A program made the translations under genes and the position numbers. From Strongyloides papillosus (Eukaryota > Nematoda > Chromadorea > Rhabditida > Strongyloididae), in NCBI GenBank assembly GCA_005656395.1, contig SRSI01000027.1:558001-622000 (forward strand): 64,000 nt of DNA, written 5' to 3'. Position 1 is the stretch's first letter. Each line of letters begins with the position of its first letter. Under the pieces are notes generated by a model. It was not told the DNA's origin. It saw only the letters and a list, made by a program, of their open reading frames with translations, and searched no databases. Of the stretch, positions 35,038 through 46,702 are shown piece by piece.

Positions 35038-36464
35038 TCATTGACTTTTTAATAAGCCTAATGCTATCATTTCTTTTCTACAAGAATCTTCTAGGGTTTG
35101 AAGAACAGTTTTCATAACGACACGATATATGCCGTCCATATTATCCGTGTATCTTTCATCTAAGATTAATTTAATTGAATAAAAAAGAGCATCTTCCACT
35201 TCCTATAAATGATAAATTATTATAAAAAATGCAAATTAATAATTGAATTTACCCTAAATAGTTCCGGCTTAAAGTTCTTTTTTAATGCATGCTGTTTCCC
35301 TTGTTCTTCTAATATTTTAAACATCTCCTGAGGATCATTAACACTCCTAAAACAAAAGTTTTATTGCCTTTATTTTTAATGTATTAGGTTTTTATTATGA
35401 AAAAAGTAATATGTAACATTAGCAAACACATAAAAAGTTAGTTATGTAAACAGCAATAAAACAAAAGCTAAAAAAAGTTGTAAAGCGATATAATTAAAGA
35501 TGTTTGTTTGGGTAACCATATGTTACATATCAACTATTTTAAAAACAAATGATTCTAATAAAGATAACACAAACAAGATGCACTTACGTTATCACAGAAT
35601 CAAGTATCTTCATAACAGCTTCACCATGATTTTGTATTCTCTCATCAGACATCATCTCATATTTATCTTTTCCAACCATATTACCAAACATGAAGTACTC
35701 GCTTAGTTCTTGATGCTCACTGAGTAATCTAAAAAGATTGAAGGTTAATTAATTTTTATGTGAATTGACAAATTATTGGAAGGTCAAAGATTTCATTACA
35801 TTTCCTCATTATATATTGTCTACATATATATCTACACCAATACCCTTCTTCAGATGGAGTTTTTATGAAAATTGCTATTAGTAGAATTAAGATATATATA
35901 TAGTAATTTGGATGGTAAATTAAAAATATAAAATTTAATTGCCTCCAAACATTACTGTCCCATGACAAATTAGATGTGTATTTTTGTTTCATTTGAAAAG
36001 GAGTAATTTTTAAAATAAATCATGGATTTTTTTTTAATTAATAATTTCTCCTATTTTTAGAGAGGAATATATTCTTAGAATGTGCCTATTTTTAGTGTTT
36101 TGGGGAATCTAATTAAAATAAAAGGAAGTTGAATAAATAAAACTTACTGAACAAATAAATTAGTACCGGCATCCCGTGCTCTTCTTGAAATGCCCTTCCA
36201 GTTTTTTACAAGTAAAAATTTCTGTCTCTCCGTTAAGGGAATCCTATCATTCATATCACCAGCTTTATTACTATTACCGTTTGTTCCTTTACCAACCTTC
36301 ACATCATCTCCATTGGGGAGGCTTTTCTTAGTTGAATCTAAGGCTAACGTATGACTGTGTTGATCATTATTTTTACTTAGTTTCACTTCACAACCAGGCG
36401 ATTGTTCCTCATCACAAGAATTTTTTTTACTCCGGCAACAACAAAATAATTTATCTGCCTTCAT
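35038..36464 (-). CDS. Globin with cysteine-rich N-terminal extension, 238 aa
   Basis: Predicted exons are 36464-36148, 35728-35588, 35346-35253 and 35202-35038, with GT-AG introns in consistent phase. A roughly 75-residue polar extension starts with a Cys triplet (FCCCRS, residues 7-12), a plausible palmitoylation site. The globin fold then runs from LTERQKFLLVKNW (about 77) to the end. The distal histidine (E7) is at H140 in NHGEAVMKIL and the proximal histidine (F8) at H172 in GKQHALKKNF, followed by the usual KPELF. Heme binding is therefore expected. Nematodes have many such long-extended neuronal globins, thought to act in oxygen or redox sensing; the exact role is not known here. A TTATATAG acceptor lies about 15 nt upstream of the ATG. 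It may be the first gene of a two-gene operon with crls-1. Confidence 0.88.
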
Positions 36465-39400
36465 TACTTAATTAATTCTATATAACAATAACGGATTTTG
36501 TGGGGAAGTAATTAATATGCCAATACCACAATAAGGATGCCTTCTTATTACACTTAAAAATAATGAATAAAAATATAAATAATTAAACAACATATGAAAT
36601 ATGAAAAAAAATGTGTATGCGATAAAAATATTCACCACACGTAATGTATAATAAATTTCCATCAAAATTGTTAAACAATAAAATCCAAACAAAATGTTTC
36701 AGAGTTTTAAATCAATTTTTAAGTTGTATATGTTAAGGAGTATCAAAAAAGAAAATATTTCCTCCTTTATTGCAATAATTTTTGTTCCTTACTTTTAGTG
36801 TGCCCGTGTCCCAAGCTATAAGAATGATCGAAACGGTATAAAAATATTTGTAAACAATTATTAAGTGGAAGTATAATAACTCTATGATTCTTGTAACATT
36901 TATACATATATAATTCTTTTTGACACCTATAACAACACATCAACTTTTTATAAATTATTTATATCTTTTAGTTGGAATATATTTCCTTTGAATTAGGAAT
37001 TAAGTTTAATTAATTATATAAAAAGTTTTGATGTTCTAAATAATTTATGAAGTTATAATGAAAACTACAGTGTTTTTATAGTTTTTACAGATGTAGTTGT
37101 ATAAGATAATTAAAATAAATAGTTAATTTTGTACTAATTGGCTTGTTTACTATTATAGGAAAAAAATGAACTTTTGTTTGCCTATGGATATTTCTAGGAA
37201 AAAAAAACTACCCACATGTTAGTGTATTTATATTCTTGTACTGACAAAAAAAACACCTTACACTCATTATCAGTTAATAAATGCCCTCCCTTCAACATCA
37301 AAAAAGAATCTACTAATAAATAAATACCTAATGACTGCATTTTAACAATAAGTCATTCCTCTAAGAAAGTTTTATAAACTTTTTGTTAAAATTGAAAAAT
37401 AAAATAACATCATATTAAGATATATCTATACATGCTATTATATTCTATTTTTGTAATTTAATTTTTAAGATAGAATGTTTGTAATAAAAAAACAACATTT
37501 TATTATATAGGGGGAAAATTCTTAATAAAAAATGTAATCTTTTTTCTCTAGAATTGAAAAGGAGTATTATAACAAAAAAATTTTTTAATATTTAACTTTA
37601 AATAAAAAAGAAGTTTTTTTAAATTGATGTAAACAGGATTGTTTGTTAGAATTTAGAAAATAAGGATAACTGTTTAGTGGATCCTGAATTAAGGGTGTAT
37701 TCAGTGAAGACAAAAAAAAAGATATCTTTATTTTAGAAGTTCGAATGTAAACATTATAATGGCCATAAATTTTTTCTTACACTTATATAGAGAATTTTTC
37801 ATTATCTACCAAAAATTTGGTTAAATGATGAAAATGTATGTTCAAATATGATGGATATTTAAAAGTATAAATTTTAATGGTACTTTTAAGATAAGAAAAG
37901 ATAAAAACTTTTATGGTAAACGAACAGATAGAAAAAAATAAAAAGACATAACAAAAGAGTAAAAATTTGAATATAAGTAAAATTCTTATAAATACCAAAG
38001 ATATAACTTAATAGAAATGAAGATAAAAATAATGAGATTGCGTATGAATGGAAAATGAGACGGGGGGAGGAGGTTAAGGAGAAAAAAAGGAAAATGTATG
38101 AATGAAACAAAGTAATGGGAGATATATTTATTAAATAAAAGAGAAGTTTGATTAAACTAATCATAATATATGCTATTATTTTCATTAAACTTGTGTGAAA
38201 AATTTTTCTTAATTAGGTGCTTTTAGTGGATGATTTCCCTCTCTCTCATCGCTTTCGTGGATGAAGATATCCCTATTTAAGGTAGGAAATGAGATGTACA
38301 AATGATATTGAAAACTCCTCCTAATAATATTTGTTTATGTCATGTAAATAAGTATGAGACAGATATATGTCTAATATTTTTCCATAAATATATATACATT
38401 TTTAAAATTTATATATATGACTTGAAATGTAGTTTAAATGAAGATGAAAATTGGATAAAAATTTACAAAAAAAGGATAAAAGGGAAGTATATTGGTAAAG
38501 TAATTAATATTTACAAAAATTAAATGATTTAGAAAAAGTTAAAAAAAAAGTGTATTAATCCTATATAAATTGTTTCCTCCATCGAGGATTATTTTTAGTT
38601 TAAAATAATACTAATTATAATTAATAAGTGGTTAACGTTTAACTATAAGAAAAATAAAAGTAAGTGAGAATGGAGAGGAATTTTCTTTTCTAAAGTTAAG
38701 CAAATCTTTAATATATATTAAGGTAATTGATACATGTACTAAAAGTAAATGAGGTAAAATAGAGAATGATTGAGAGAAGACGGGAAGGAACATTAAAGAA
38801 TGAGTGGTAATAATTTTATATTTGAAGGATCAGAATAAATATAAAGTGACTTTAAAATATTTAGCATTTTTCAAAAATCGCTTTTATACCATGCTATATT
38901 TGATTTATTTTTTATTTTAAATACATCATAAATTTAAAAGATATAAGTTAAAAATACTATTAATGATGATTGAGAGATAATTTACTCGATGATGTATAAA
39001 AAGTAATGAATAACAAACATTTTTTAAATATATTTTAAGTTGATTTTATTTATAACTTGTCACTTTCCACTTAAAAAATATTATGTAAAAAAAGTATGAA
39101 AAATTATGTATGAAACTCTTTTTATGAGGAACTTTGATGTCTCCCCTCATATAAATAATATTTTATAAGTATGAGATATAAATGAATACTTTTTGTTAGT
39201 ACATAAAATGCTAAGTTTACTACAATTTTGTGTTATTGTTAATATAATCAGATGAATAATCTAATTATTATTTCAATATCTAATACATTTCCTAAAATAA
39301 TAACCATAAGTTTGTTAAAGTAATTTTAGTACTTTTAAAATCATAGTAATGCATTTTATAAAGGATATAGTGCTTCATAAATCTTCATGAATGAATTGAT

Positions 39401-42232
39401 GTAATGAGACTACTATCTAAATCCCGTTGGAGTATATATCTACTATTGTCTCCAACAATTACAATATTGAACTATGAAAAATACTACTTTAATAGTATAA
39501 ATTTATACATATATTGATAACAAAAACATATTTAAATAATGTAAAACAAAAAATTGATATTTTTTAAGAAAAAAAAGAAAAAGGAAAGAGTTATTCAGAA
39601 TTCAATGATATATAGTAAAAAAAGGCTATAAAAAGAATTTTCTTTTATCCACATTTTTGTTTTGGTGGTAAAAAAAAGGCGACCATAAAATAAGGAATAA
39701 AAAGATAAAATAAAACACTTAACTCATTTAGTAGGAGGAATAATTTAGGTAATTTTGAAAGAACAACACTTGTTTTTGAGGAATTATTTTGCAAATAGTA
39801 AATGAAAGATAAATATATAAATATACAAAACATTTTTTAGAATAAATAAATTGAAGTATGAAGGAATTTATCCAATGTATTTAAGTTTTAATGGAAATAA
39901 ATAGGAAATTTTGTTATTTTTTGTTGATTTTTATTTTAAACAATAAAATTTTAGACGTTTTATTGTTAGAGGAGGCCTTATAATAAGTGGTGAAGTATTT
40001 TAAACTTTAGTTTAAAACCTCTTTTCGGGTACTTTTTACTTTCGATTATTTATAATTTTAATAATAGAAATGTATATACATTTTATTTGATATATTAAAA
40101 TAGTAAAGCTGCTATATAATATCATATTAAATAAAAAGGACCTTTAAAGTTGTAAAAACTTCAAAAATATACTTCAGACATAAATTTTTATATATGAAAC
40201 GAATTTATTATTTATATTAAAAAATTATAACTACATACTATCATAAGAACTCAAAAATAATTCTATTACTCTCCTAAATTATACATTTTTCTAAATATAT
40301 TTTTTATTATATTAAGTATATATTAAATTTTTTAATTCAGAAGTAGGTACCTACAATTAAAATAATTATGTCTTATTTTCCTAATCTAAACCTTAAATAT
40401 AATTTTTTCTGATGTCTGCTGAGTAAAAATTACTACATAAAAATATGGGTGTTTTGTCATAACTGATTTAGTATTAATTATATTTTAATAATAAATAATC
40501 AAAAACACCACAATATCACTAGTAATTTTTGATATCTGATTTTTTATCACCAAAAATGGTGTTAGAATTATAATTTTACTCCATCTACTCATGACCTAAT
40601 AAGTACACATAAACATCTTAACAACGATATCAACCTCTGATATAGCTATATATGTGCAATTTATAAAATAAAAATAATTAATCATAGTGGGTTGTCGTTA
40701 TTTTTATCAGGAGAGACACAAATATTCTGATGTATAAACATATTTCAGAAAATGTAAACTTTTTTTACATGTAAATAATATTTATGTATATAATAATTGC
40801 AGGATTGGAAAGTTAAATAACATTTTTTTAATTAACCATTTTTAGCAAAAGGTATTTACATAATTAAAGTTGTTTTCCATGATGTGATGGATTCGAAATG
40901 CCAGGGAGACATTTTACTCTTTCCACTTGATACATTAAAAGATTAATAATTCTCTAATAAAAAAGAAACATTTGGTAAAAAATAGAGATATAGAAAGGGG
41001 GATATATATATATATATAAATATATATTAAAGTATGAAGATATGGAGATGTATAAAATAAATATAAGAATAATTTGGCATTTATGATGTTTATGGTTGCT
41101 TGCTCCGGGATAGATTAAAGTTTGTTTGAGCTTAAGTATCAAAAATCTCAACCAATCATGCGATATATCTTTGTATTTTCATTAATAAATAAAAGTTTTG
41201 AAAGTTTAATTTAATGAGAAATCTCTCCCATCGCCTTCTATTGAAATGTTAAAATTATAATTTCCAGTAAAAATTATAAATTAAGCTTGTAATATAATAT
41301 AAACTTTAAAGTATGTTAATGAACGATAATAAATAGTAAAGGATAAGAATAAATATTTTGTTTAACCAACTGAGATAATAAAAATAAATATTATGTTTGA
41401 TGATTCTTACAAGGAAAAATTTGCATTTTCATTGTGAGGATAGTTAGATTACATAAGTGTATGGAGAGATTGAAATTTTTTTGAGTTAATCAAATTTAAA
41501 TATCGCATTTATTTTGGAGAGTAAAAAATTATGGGAGAAAACTGTCTTCCTTATTAGGCTAATAGAATTTTTTTTAGTTCTTTTTTTTACTCGCTTTTTT
41601 TGATACTCGTACACTTTTTTTAATCGTCTTTTAAAATAGTAATTTTTAACTTTTGAAACATAATTGATGATTCGTTCTAAAAATAGGGAATTAAAAATTA
41701 AAAAAAGTATTTTTCACATCACATAAATAAAAAATACCACAATAACATTATATTTTTTAATATTAATTACATCTATTGTGATTTAACCTATAATCACAAT
41801 CCATCTCCTATCATAAATTTATTATTCTGAATATTATTTAATACGAGAATTTTCAAATTACATGCAATTGTCTTCAATATATTAGTATGACCGAAGCAAC
41901 AAAGTAAAATCCTTATTATAATAAAATTGTGAGAAAATAATAATAAAGATAAATATCATGTAACACTAAACATAAAAGAGAAATTATGAAAAGGGAAAAA
42001 TACATTTTAGAGATTTTAAAATCAGTTCGAACACATTAAGTGCAAAGAAAGTTCTCTTTATATGGCATCATTTTTTATCCTTTAAAATGTAATTGTAAAT
42101 AATATTTAAAAAAAATCACATAAAAAATTAGATTATATTTTTTTTCCTCTCATTTTTAACGTAATAAAAAAGTATTATGATGTCACAGAAAAATATTATT
42201 GCTCTAATAATAGGATTAGAAGATGTGGTGTT
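36465..42232. other. AT-rich intergenic DNA, no gene supported
   Basis: 5.8 kb without a convincing gene. The region 38040-38110 is purine-rich. A small GC-richer island at 38215-38280 has possible splice signals on the plus strand and an open frame on the minus strand. A (TA)n run lies at 41002-41018. Open frames here are of chance length and composition. Confidence 0.5.
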
Positions 42233-42723
42233 TTATCCGAACCAATATGGAGAGTGGTTATTGTATCCCCAGACTCCGTTGTAGTAGGGGCCTTCAGCTG
42301 AGAATTTAATAACAGGGAACTTATGAGGGAGGGCAGCTTCATGGCGATTTTTATAGGCAATAAATTCCTCGAGGAAAGTCTTATATTTCAAGTGGTCTTG
42401 ATGGTAGGAGCCATAAGATGAGTAATAATTTGAGAAACTGGACCAAGTGTATTTTGGTGGTAATCCACTGTTGTAATATTTATCTCTAATAAAGCCAAAG
42501 GAGTCTATTCCAGCATTAGCTCCTTGTGGTCCCCAACCCAGAGGTCCATAACCATAATTATTTGTGAATTTCGTTACTCTCTTAACACGTGAACCCCTGG
42601 AAATTTTAATCTTTAAATAAATTACATCTCAACTTAATTAACTGACCGCAATTTTGACAACACTCCATTAGCCTCAAATATAATTACCAATAAACAAAAT
42701 AACAAAATATTCCTTGATACCAT
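42233..42723 (-). CDS. Small secreted Tyr/Gly-rich protein with dibasic processing site, 146 aa
   Basis: Two predicted exons, 42723-42647 and 42596-42233, separated by a 50-nt intron (GTCAGT to TTCCAG). Residues 1 to about 20 form a signal peptide (MVSRNILLFCLLVIIFEANG). A dibasic KR at residues 31-32 suggests removal of a short propeptide. The mature part is aromatic and Gly-rich: NNYGYGPLGWGPQG, repeated SNYYSSYGSYH, and a C-terminus ending GVWGYNNHSPYWFG. There are no Cys residues after the signal. The C-terminal Gly could in principle be an amidation donor (WFG at the end). Secreted Tyr-rich proteins of this kind occur in nematode cuticle and secretions, but I recognise no named family. 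The gene is easy to miss because no ATG-initiated frame spans it without splicing. Confidence 0.7.
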
Positions 42724-43017
42724 TAGAAATTTACTTCATTAATAAATATAGAATGTGACTAAATTTAATGAAAATTTAATTTTACTAAACCTGTTATCAC
42801 TTGTATTTAAGATATATATATAAACGCACCATTTTTATTTTTAATAGTATTAGTAAGAAGAAATTTAACTAATTGCCTTTGTATTACATATCGATAATTA
42901 TTTTATCTATTATAACAATAAAAGTATTGGTACAGTTTCTCGGGAAAATATACACCTATTTATAAAAACTAATAATAACTAAAATTAACGAGATTATAAA
43001 TTAATTACATAACAACA

Positions 43018-43883
43018 TCATTCGATATACTTTCCGGCATCCATATCTTTTTTCCTTTCGTTTTGTCCTCTTAGAATGGCTTCACGGAAGAGACTTAAAT
43101 AGTATCTGACAGCTATAGGGGTGTCGTCATTTCCGGGAATTGCATATGTTATGTAGTTTGGATCTAAAAATAAACTTTATATGGGATTAAGTTCATTTGT
43201 GAAGTACCTGAGTTCGAATCACAAACAGCTACTGTAGGAATTGTCATCTTTGCTGCTTCTATGATACATGGATGTGTCTCGAGGACGGAAGTAAGTGTAG
43301 ATGTCATTACTATGGCATCAGGAAGTCTCACAGGTGCTCCAAACAAATTGTTGATATTCATCAAAGTTCCTTCTTGCCACTTCCTTGTATGTGAGTACTG
43401 ACCAACCTCCTCAGCAGTCTTCTCGATATGCAACATATTCACACGGTCAGAGGAGACAAACAAAATAATTCCACCCCGGTAAGCAATATGAGCAAGGAAA
43501 TTCAAAGCCTTAATAAGGTGTTCCTGTGTGATTTTAAGATCAAAAATACAAACACCAAGCCTCTCCCCAAAGAGAGCCCATTTCATATTTTCCGAGAGGG
43601 TCCCAATCTTATGACCATAATGAACTCTCCTCTTAAACAAATCATTAATCGTAACCAACTCACTGACATTAAAATAATCTTTGTGCTGGAGTTTTGAATT
43701 AACATAAGGGAGTAAAACTGTTGGGCTGGTGGTGGCTTTTGTTAAAAGCTCATTTGCTGGCCTGTTTTCAGTCTCTGCATCCTCTGTATTTGGTGCACTT
43801 GAAGTGCTGCATGGTAAAAAGGACATCCTATTTATGATTCTGGATGAAAGGAAAGTCAAACGTTTTAATGGGCTATACATCAT
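43018..43883 (-). CDS. mrps-2: Mitochondrial small ribosomal subunit protein uS2m (MRPS2), 273 aa
   Basis: Exons are 43883-43208 and 43163-43018 with a 44-nt intron; the join restores DPNYITYAIPGNDDT, a hallmark of the uS2 family. The protein belongs to the mitochondrial 28S subunit. Conserved uS2 features include GHKIGTLSENMKWALFGERL, the CIFDLKITQEHL segment and LPDAIVMTS. The first 30 residues are rich in Arg, Ser and hydrophobics (SPLKRLTFLSSRIINRMSF), fitting a mitochondrial presequence. A longer frame upstream (ATG at 43913) crosses a strong acceptor, TTTTACAG, at 43892, so the ATG just after it (GAAGGAGG then ATGATG) is taken as the start. It lies 303 nt downstream of NAA35 on the same strand, compatible with an operon. 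Confidence 0.92.
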
Positions 43884-43899
43884 CCTCCTTCCTGTAAAA
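43884..43899 (-). other. Probable spliced-leader acceptor of mrps-2
   Basis: TTTTACAG ends at 43892 on the minus strand and is followed by an 8-nt purine leader and the ATG. It decides the start over the upstream in-frame ATG. Confidence 0.6.
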
Positions 43900-44186
43900 T
43901 AAGAAATATACATAATTAGGATATGTGAAATAAAAAAATGGTAGATAGGCAGATGGATGCTGATGAATTTTAAAAAACATCTAGAGATTTAAAAAAGAAT
44001 GTGTTTAAGAATGAAGTTAATAAAATATTTATTTCCCTTTACGTTAGTTAATTATTAAAAATAAATACTACTTTTCTTTCTTTCTTAGACAAGATTAATA
44101 ATAGGAAGAGAATAAAATTCATTATTCTGCGTGAATTTAACCTTCTTCTGAAAATAGTTAAAAAAGCGTGTAAGAAAAGGAATTAT

Positions 44187-46310
44187 TTAAAAACATACAG
44201 TTGGCACTTTTTGCAGCTTCAATAAATTTGTAGCGACTTTATTCTTTTTACAAATATAATTTAGGTGGTGGATAACCTTCATATCTGGATGCACATAATC
44301 TGATGGAATTCTATTGAGGTAAGTTACGCATCTGTTAAGGGCTTGTAAAGAATTATCATACAAAGATATTAGAGACACCTTGGTACCGGCATAGTCTTCC
44401 TTACTTTTTAGGTACTTTTGGTAGTTTATGTGAAAGAAATTAATCAACGGTCCTAGTGCACTGAATCTAGTATTAAAACGGTACTCCTCGTGATCGGTTA
44501 CAGGATTTTTGATTAACTCTTGTCGTTTTAAAGCATTGATTAAGAGAAAATAACTTTTGTAAAGATAAATTAACGATGTTTTTAGGATTAATTTAAAATT
44601 TACAGCATCTATATTTGGAAATGTTAAAGCAGTGTTACCATGTAGTTTGTACATCTTCTTTGTAGCTGCCTCTAAATTACCACCCTTAATTAAAAGTGTC
44701 TTTTCATTTTCCATGAAATTTATAGTCTGTTCATAAATAGTTACTTTTTGTGGATAACAAACATCAAAAAGGTACCAGTATATGTAGTCGTACTCATATG
44801 GTAAATACAAATCCGTCCTAAAACCTAACTCAAAATAATCATCTGTCAGATCTAGCAAAAGATTATTAATGTGATATGAAAATTTCCCATTTAATTGTAT
44901 ATCATTAATGAAACGCTGTTCCAATAACCTATCGAAATGTGTTACATATGGCAATGCACCAAAAGCTTCTATAATATTTGATGAAATATTCTCCATTTGC
45001 CTACTAATATTCCTACTATAGTTTTGGAAGATATTGGCATATAAATTTACAATTATCTTACAATAATCACCCCACTCTTTTTGTATGGTATTGAGTATCA
45101 CTTCATGAAGTTTACCACTACGGTTGAAGAGGCCTATCGCAGAGTCTAGTGCTATGTTACGGAGATAAAGATCATGTAAACTGATTGTACCGAATAGTTT
45201 TGACTCTAGTGGTAGGAGGACAAGGTGAACGAAACATCTTGTTATAAGACAACTATTGTTTCTTGAGTAGTTTTTTAAAAAGTTTCCTATCGATTCAACA
45301 TCAGAGATATCCTCTTCATTAATATTTGTTATCTCCTCCAATTTAAACGTTATTCTCCTTAACTCTTCATAAGCTTTGACTCTTGATGTGCATTTAAGTC
45401 GCTTAGGAAAAGTAGCAGGAAGAATAGGCCTGTTGACTTCGGGTTGGAAGCATGGAAGCCACTCATAATTACTGTCATCACCACTCTCTGGTTGTAACCC
45501 ATAACTGATAGTCTGGCTTGAAGCTTTAATAGTTGCTTTAAACGTTGCCACGAGTGTTTTGGCTTTTTTAAAATTTATATTTCCTATCTCCTCGTTATCG
45601 GATAGGGGTAGAAGAAATTTAAGTAGCATTATCATTGTTTCTAGGGATTTTAATCTATATAGGATTGTGGCTTTTCCTTCCCTGACCTCTGGAGAATCAC
45701 CGTCCTCGAATTTGTTTATCTCTTTGGCTATTTGGAGTTGATTCAATACTATGCCCATGTCTAGGCTAACATTGTTTTGCCTTCTATATGAATGTATGAT
45801 GATATCTTCCTCCGAGTATGTATTCATTGCCTCTATGACATCAGCAAAAATTGTGGAAACAGTTAAAAAAGCATTCATAGATGCTTTCAGGACAGGATTC
45901 GTAATAACATTGGGATCATGCAACAAAATATTAGTATAAAAACTTTGATCTAGTGGTATAAGGTTAAGCCACGAAACAAAACAACCCCATGTTGCATCGA
46001 TGATAGCAACAATCTCTCTTGAACTCATATTCTCAACATCAACAGTCCCATTGGAGAGGCAATTCTGAAGGCCCTGTGTCGCTGGGTCAATGAAAAGCAT
46101 CCCACTATCCATTTGTGCATTCATCATATCAACAGCTTGCATTGCCTCATTTAGTGAGAAATCAGGACCCATAGATAGAACAGAAGATTTTAGCGTACCA
46201 CATGCTTCATAGAAGATCTCTGTAATATCAACTTCCCCACCACCATCCTCCTCAGATGTGTTTTTCAGTACCTCTTGCACTTTCAATGGAATTTCCCCTT
46301 TTGAAGACAT
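44187..46310 (-). CDS. NAA35: NAA35/Mak10, auxiliary subunit of the NatC N-terminal acetyltransferase, 707 aa, single exon
   Basis: NatC (NAA30 catalytic, NAA35 and NAA38 auxiliary) co-translationally acetylates proteins starting Met-Leu, Met-Ile, Met-Phe or similar; NAA35 is the large subunit that anchors the complex to ribosomes. The N-terminal signature is clear: VDITEIFYEACGTLKSS, SLNEAMQAVDMMNAQMDSGM and the following WLNLIPLDQSF region correspond to the conserved Mak10 block. FQPEVNRPILPATFPKRLK at about 280-300, YEYDYIYWYL at about 505-515 and YRFNTRFSALGPLINFF near 610 match further blocks. The length is close to human NAA35 (about 725). The frame is unbroken, unusual here for its size. 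A TTTTTTGTAG acceptor ends exactly at the ATG, marking a trans-spliced start. The C. elegans homolog is, as I recall, natc-1. Confidence 0.93.
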   Translation of the reverse strand: MSSKGEIPLKVQEVLKNTSEEDGGGEVDITEIFYEACGTLKSSVLSMGPDFSLNEAMQAVDMMNAQMDSGMLFIDPATQGLQNCLSNGTVDVENMSSREIVAIIDATWGCFVSWLNLIPLDQSFYTNILLHDPNVITNPVLKASMNAFLTVSTIFADVIEAMNTYSEEDIIIHSYRRQNNVSLDMGIVLNQLQIAKEINKFEDGDSPEVREGKATILYRLKSLETMIMLLKFLLPLSDNEEIGNINFKKAKTLVATFKATIKASSQTISYGLQPESGDDSNYEWLPCFQPEVNRPILPATFPKRLKCTSRVKAYEELRRITFKLEEITNINEEDISDVESIGNFLKNYSRNNSCLITRCFVHLVLLPLESKLFGTISLHDLYLRNIALDSAIGLFNRSGKLHEVILNTIQKEWGDYCKIIVNLYANIFQNYSRNISRQMENISSNIIEAFGALPYVTHFDRLLEQRFINDIQLNGKFSYHINNLLLDLTDDYFELGFRTDLYLPYEYDYIYWYLFDVCYPQKVTIYEQTINFMENEKTLLIKGGNLEAATKKMYKLHGNTALTFPNIDAVNFKLILKTSLIYLYKSYFLLINALKRQELIKNPVTDHEEYRFNTRFSALGPLINFFHINYQKYLKSKEDYAGTKVSLISLYDNSLQALNRCVTYLNRIPSDYVHPDMKVIHHLNYICKKNKVATNLLKLQKVPTVCF

Positions 46311-46702
46311 CTACAAAAAAAAGACAATAGCTAACGGATATTAATTTTTCACAATAGAATATGGAAATCCAAGAAAAAGATATAAAAATAAAAAAGGAAA
46401 TTGAGATGGATAATCGTATGCAATGGGGGAGGAATCGATTAAAAAACAAACAAAATGACTGGGATGATCTCTGTGAAAGACCAACATAGGGAAATATTAA
46501 AATAAAAATATGGTATTTTAGTAGGAAGTTTAAAAAAATGACCTGTTCCTAGTGTAAATGGTTAAAATTAGAGATATAAGCTACCAAATGTTATGTTTTG
46601 TTAGACAGAATTTCTTGGTGAGATTCTTGTGGGGTTAAGCTTTGAAGATGTGTGGTTTTTGTGGGTAAATAGAGTTTGTTTTTTAAGTTTCTTGAAAATA
46701 TT
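46311..46702. promoter_or_regulatory. Divergent promoter region between NAA35 and the alanyl-tRNA synthetase gene
   Basis: About 390 bp separate the two divergent start codons. On the minus strand, a T-run followed by TTGTAG abuts the NAA35 ATG. On the plus strand, GTTTTTTAAG (ending 46687) is a possible acceptor 15 nt before the synthetase ATG. No clear TATA box was seen. Confidence 0.5.

Noticed and set aside
36465..42232. Many 60-100 codon frames (for example 37783-38185 minus)
   Set aside because: Composition is Phe/Ile/Leu/Tyr-rich from AT bias, frames overlap each other and no splice or homology evidence exists.
43884..43913. Longer N-terminus of mrps-2 starting at 43913
   Set aside because: It reads through a strong TTTTACAG acceptor; the ATG just downstream gives a better presequence.
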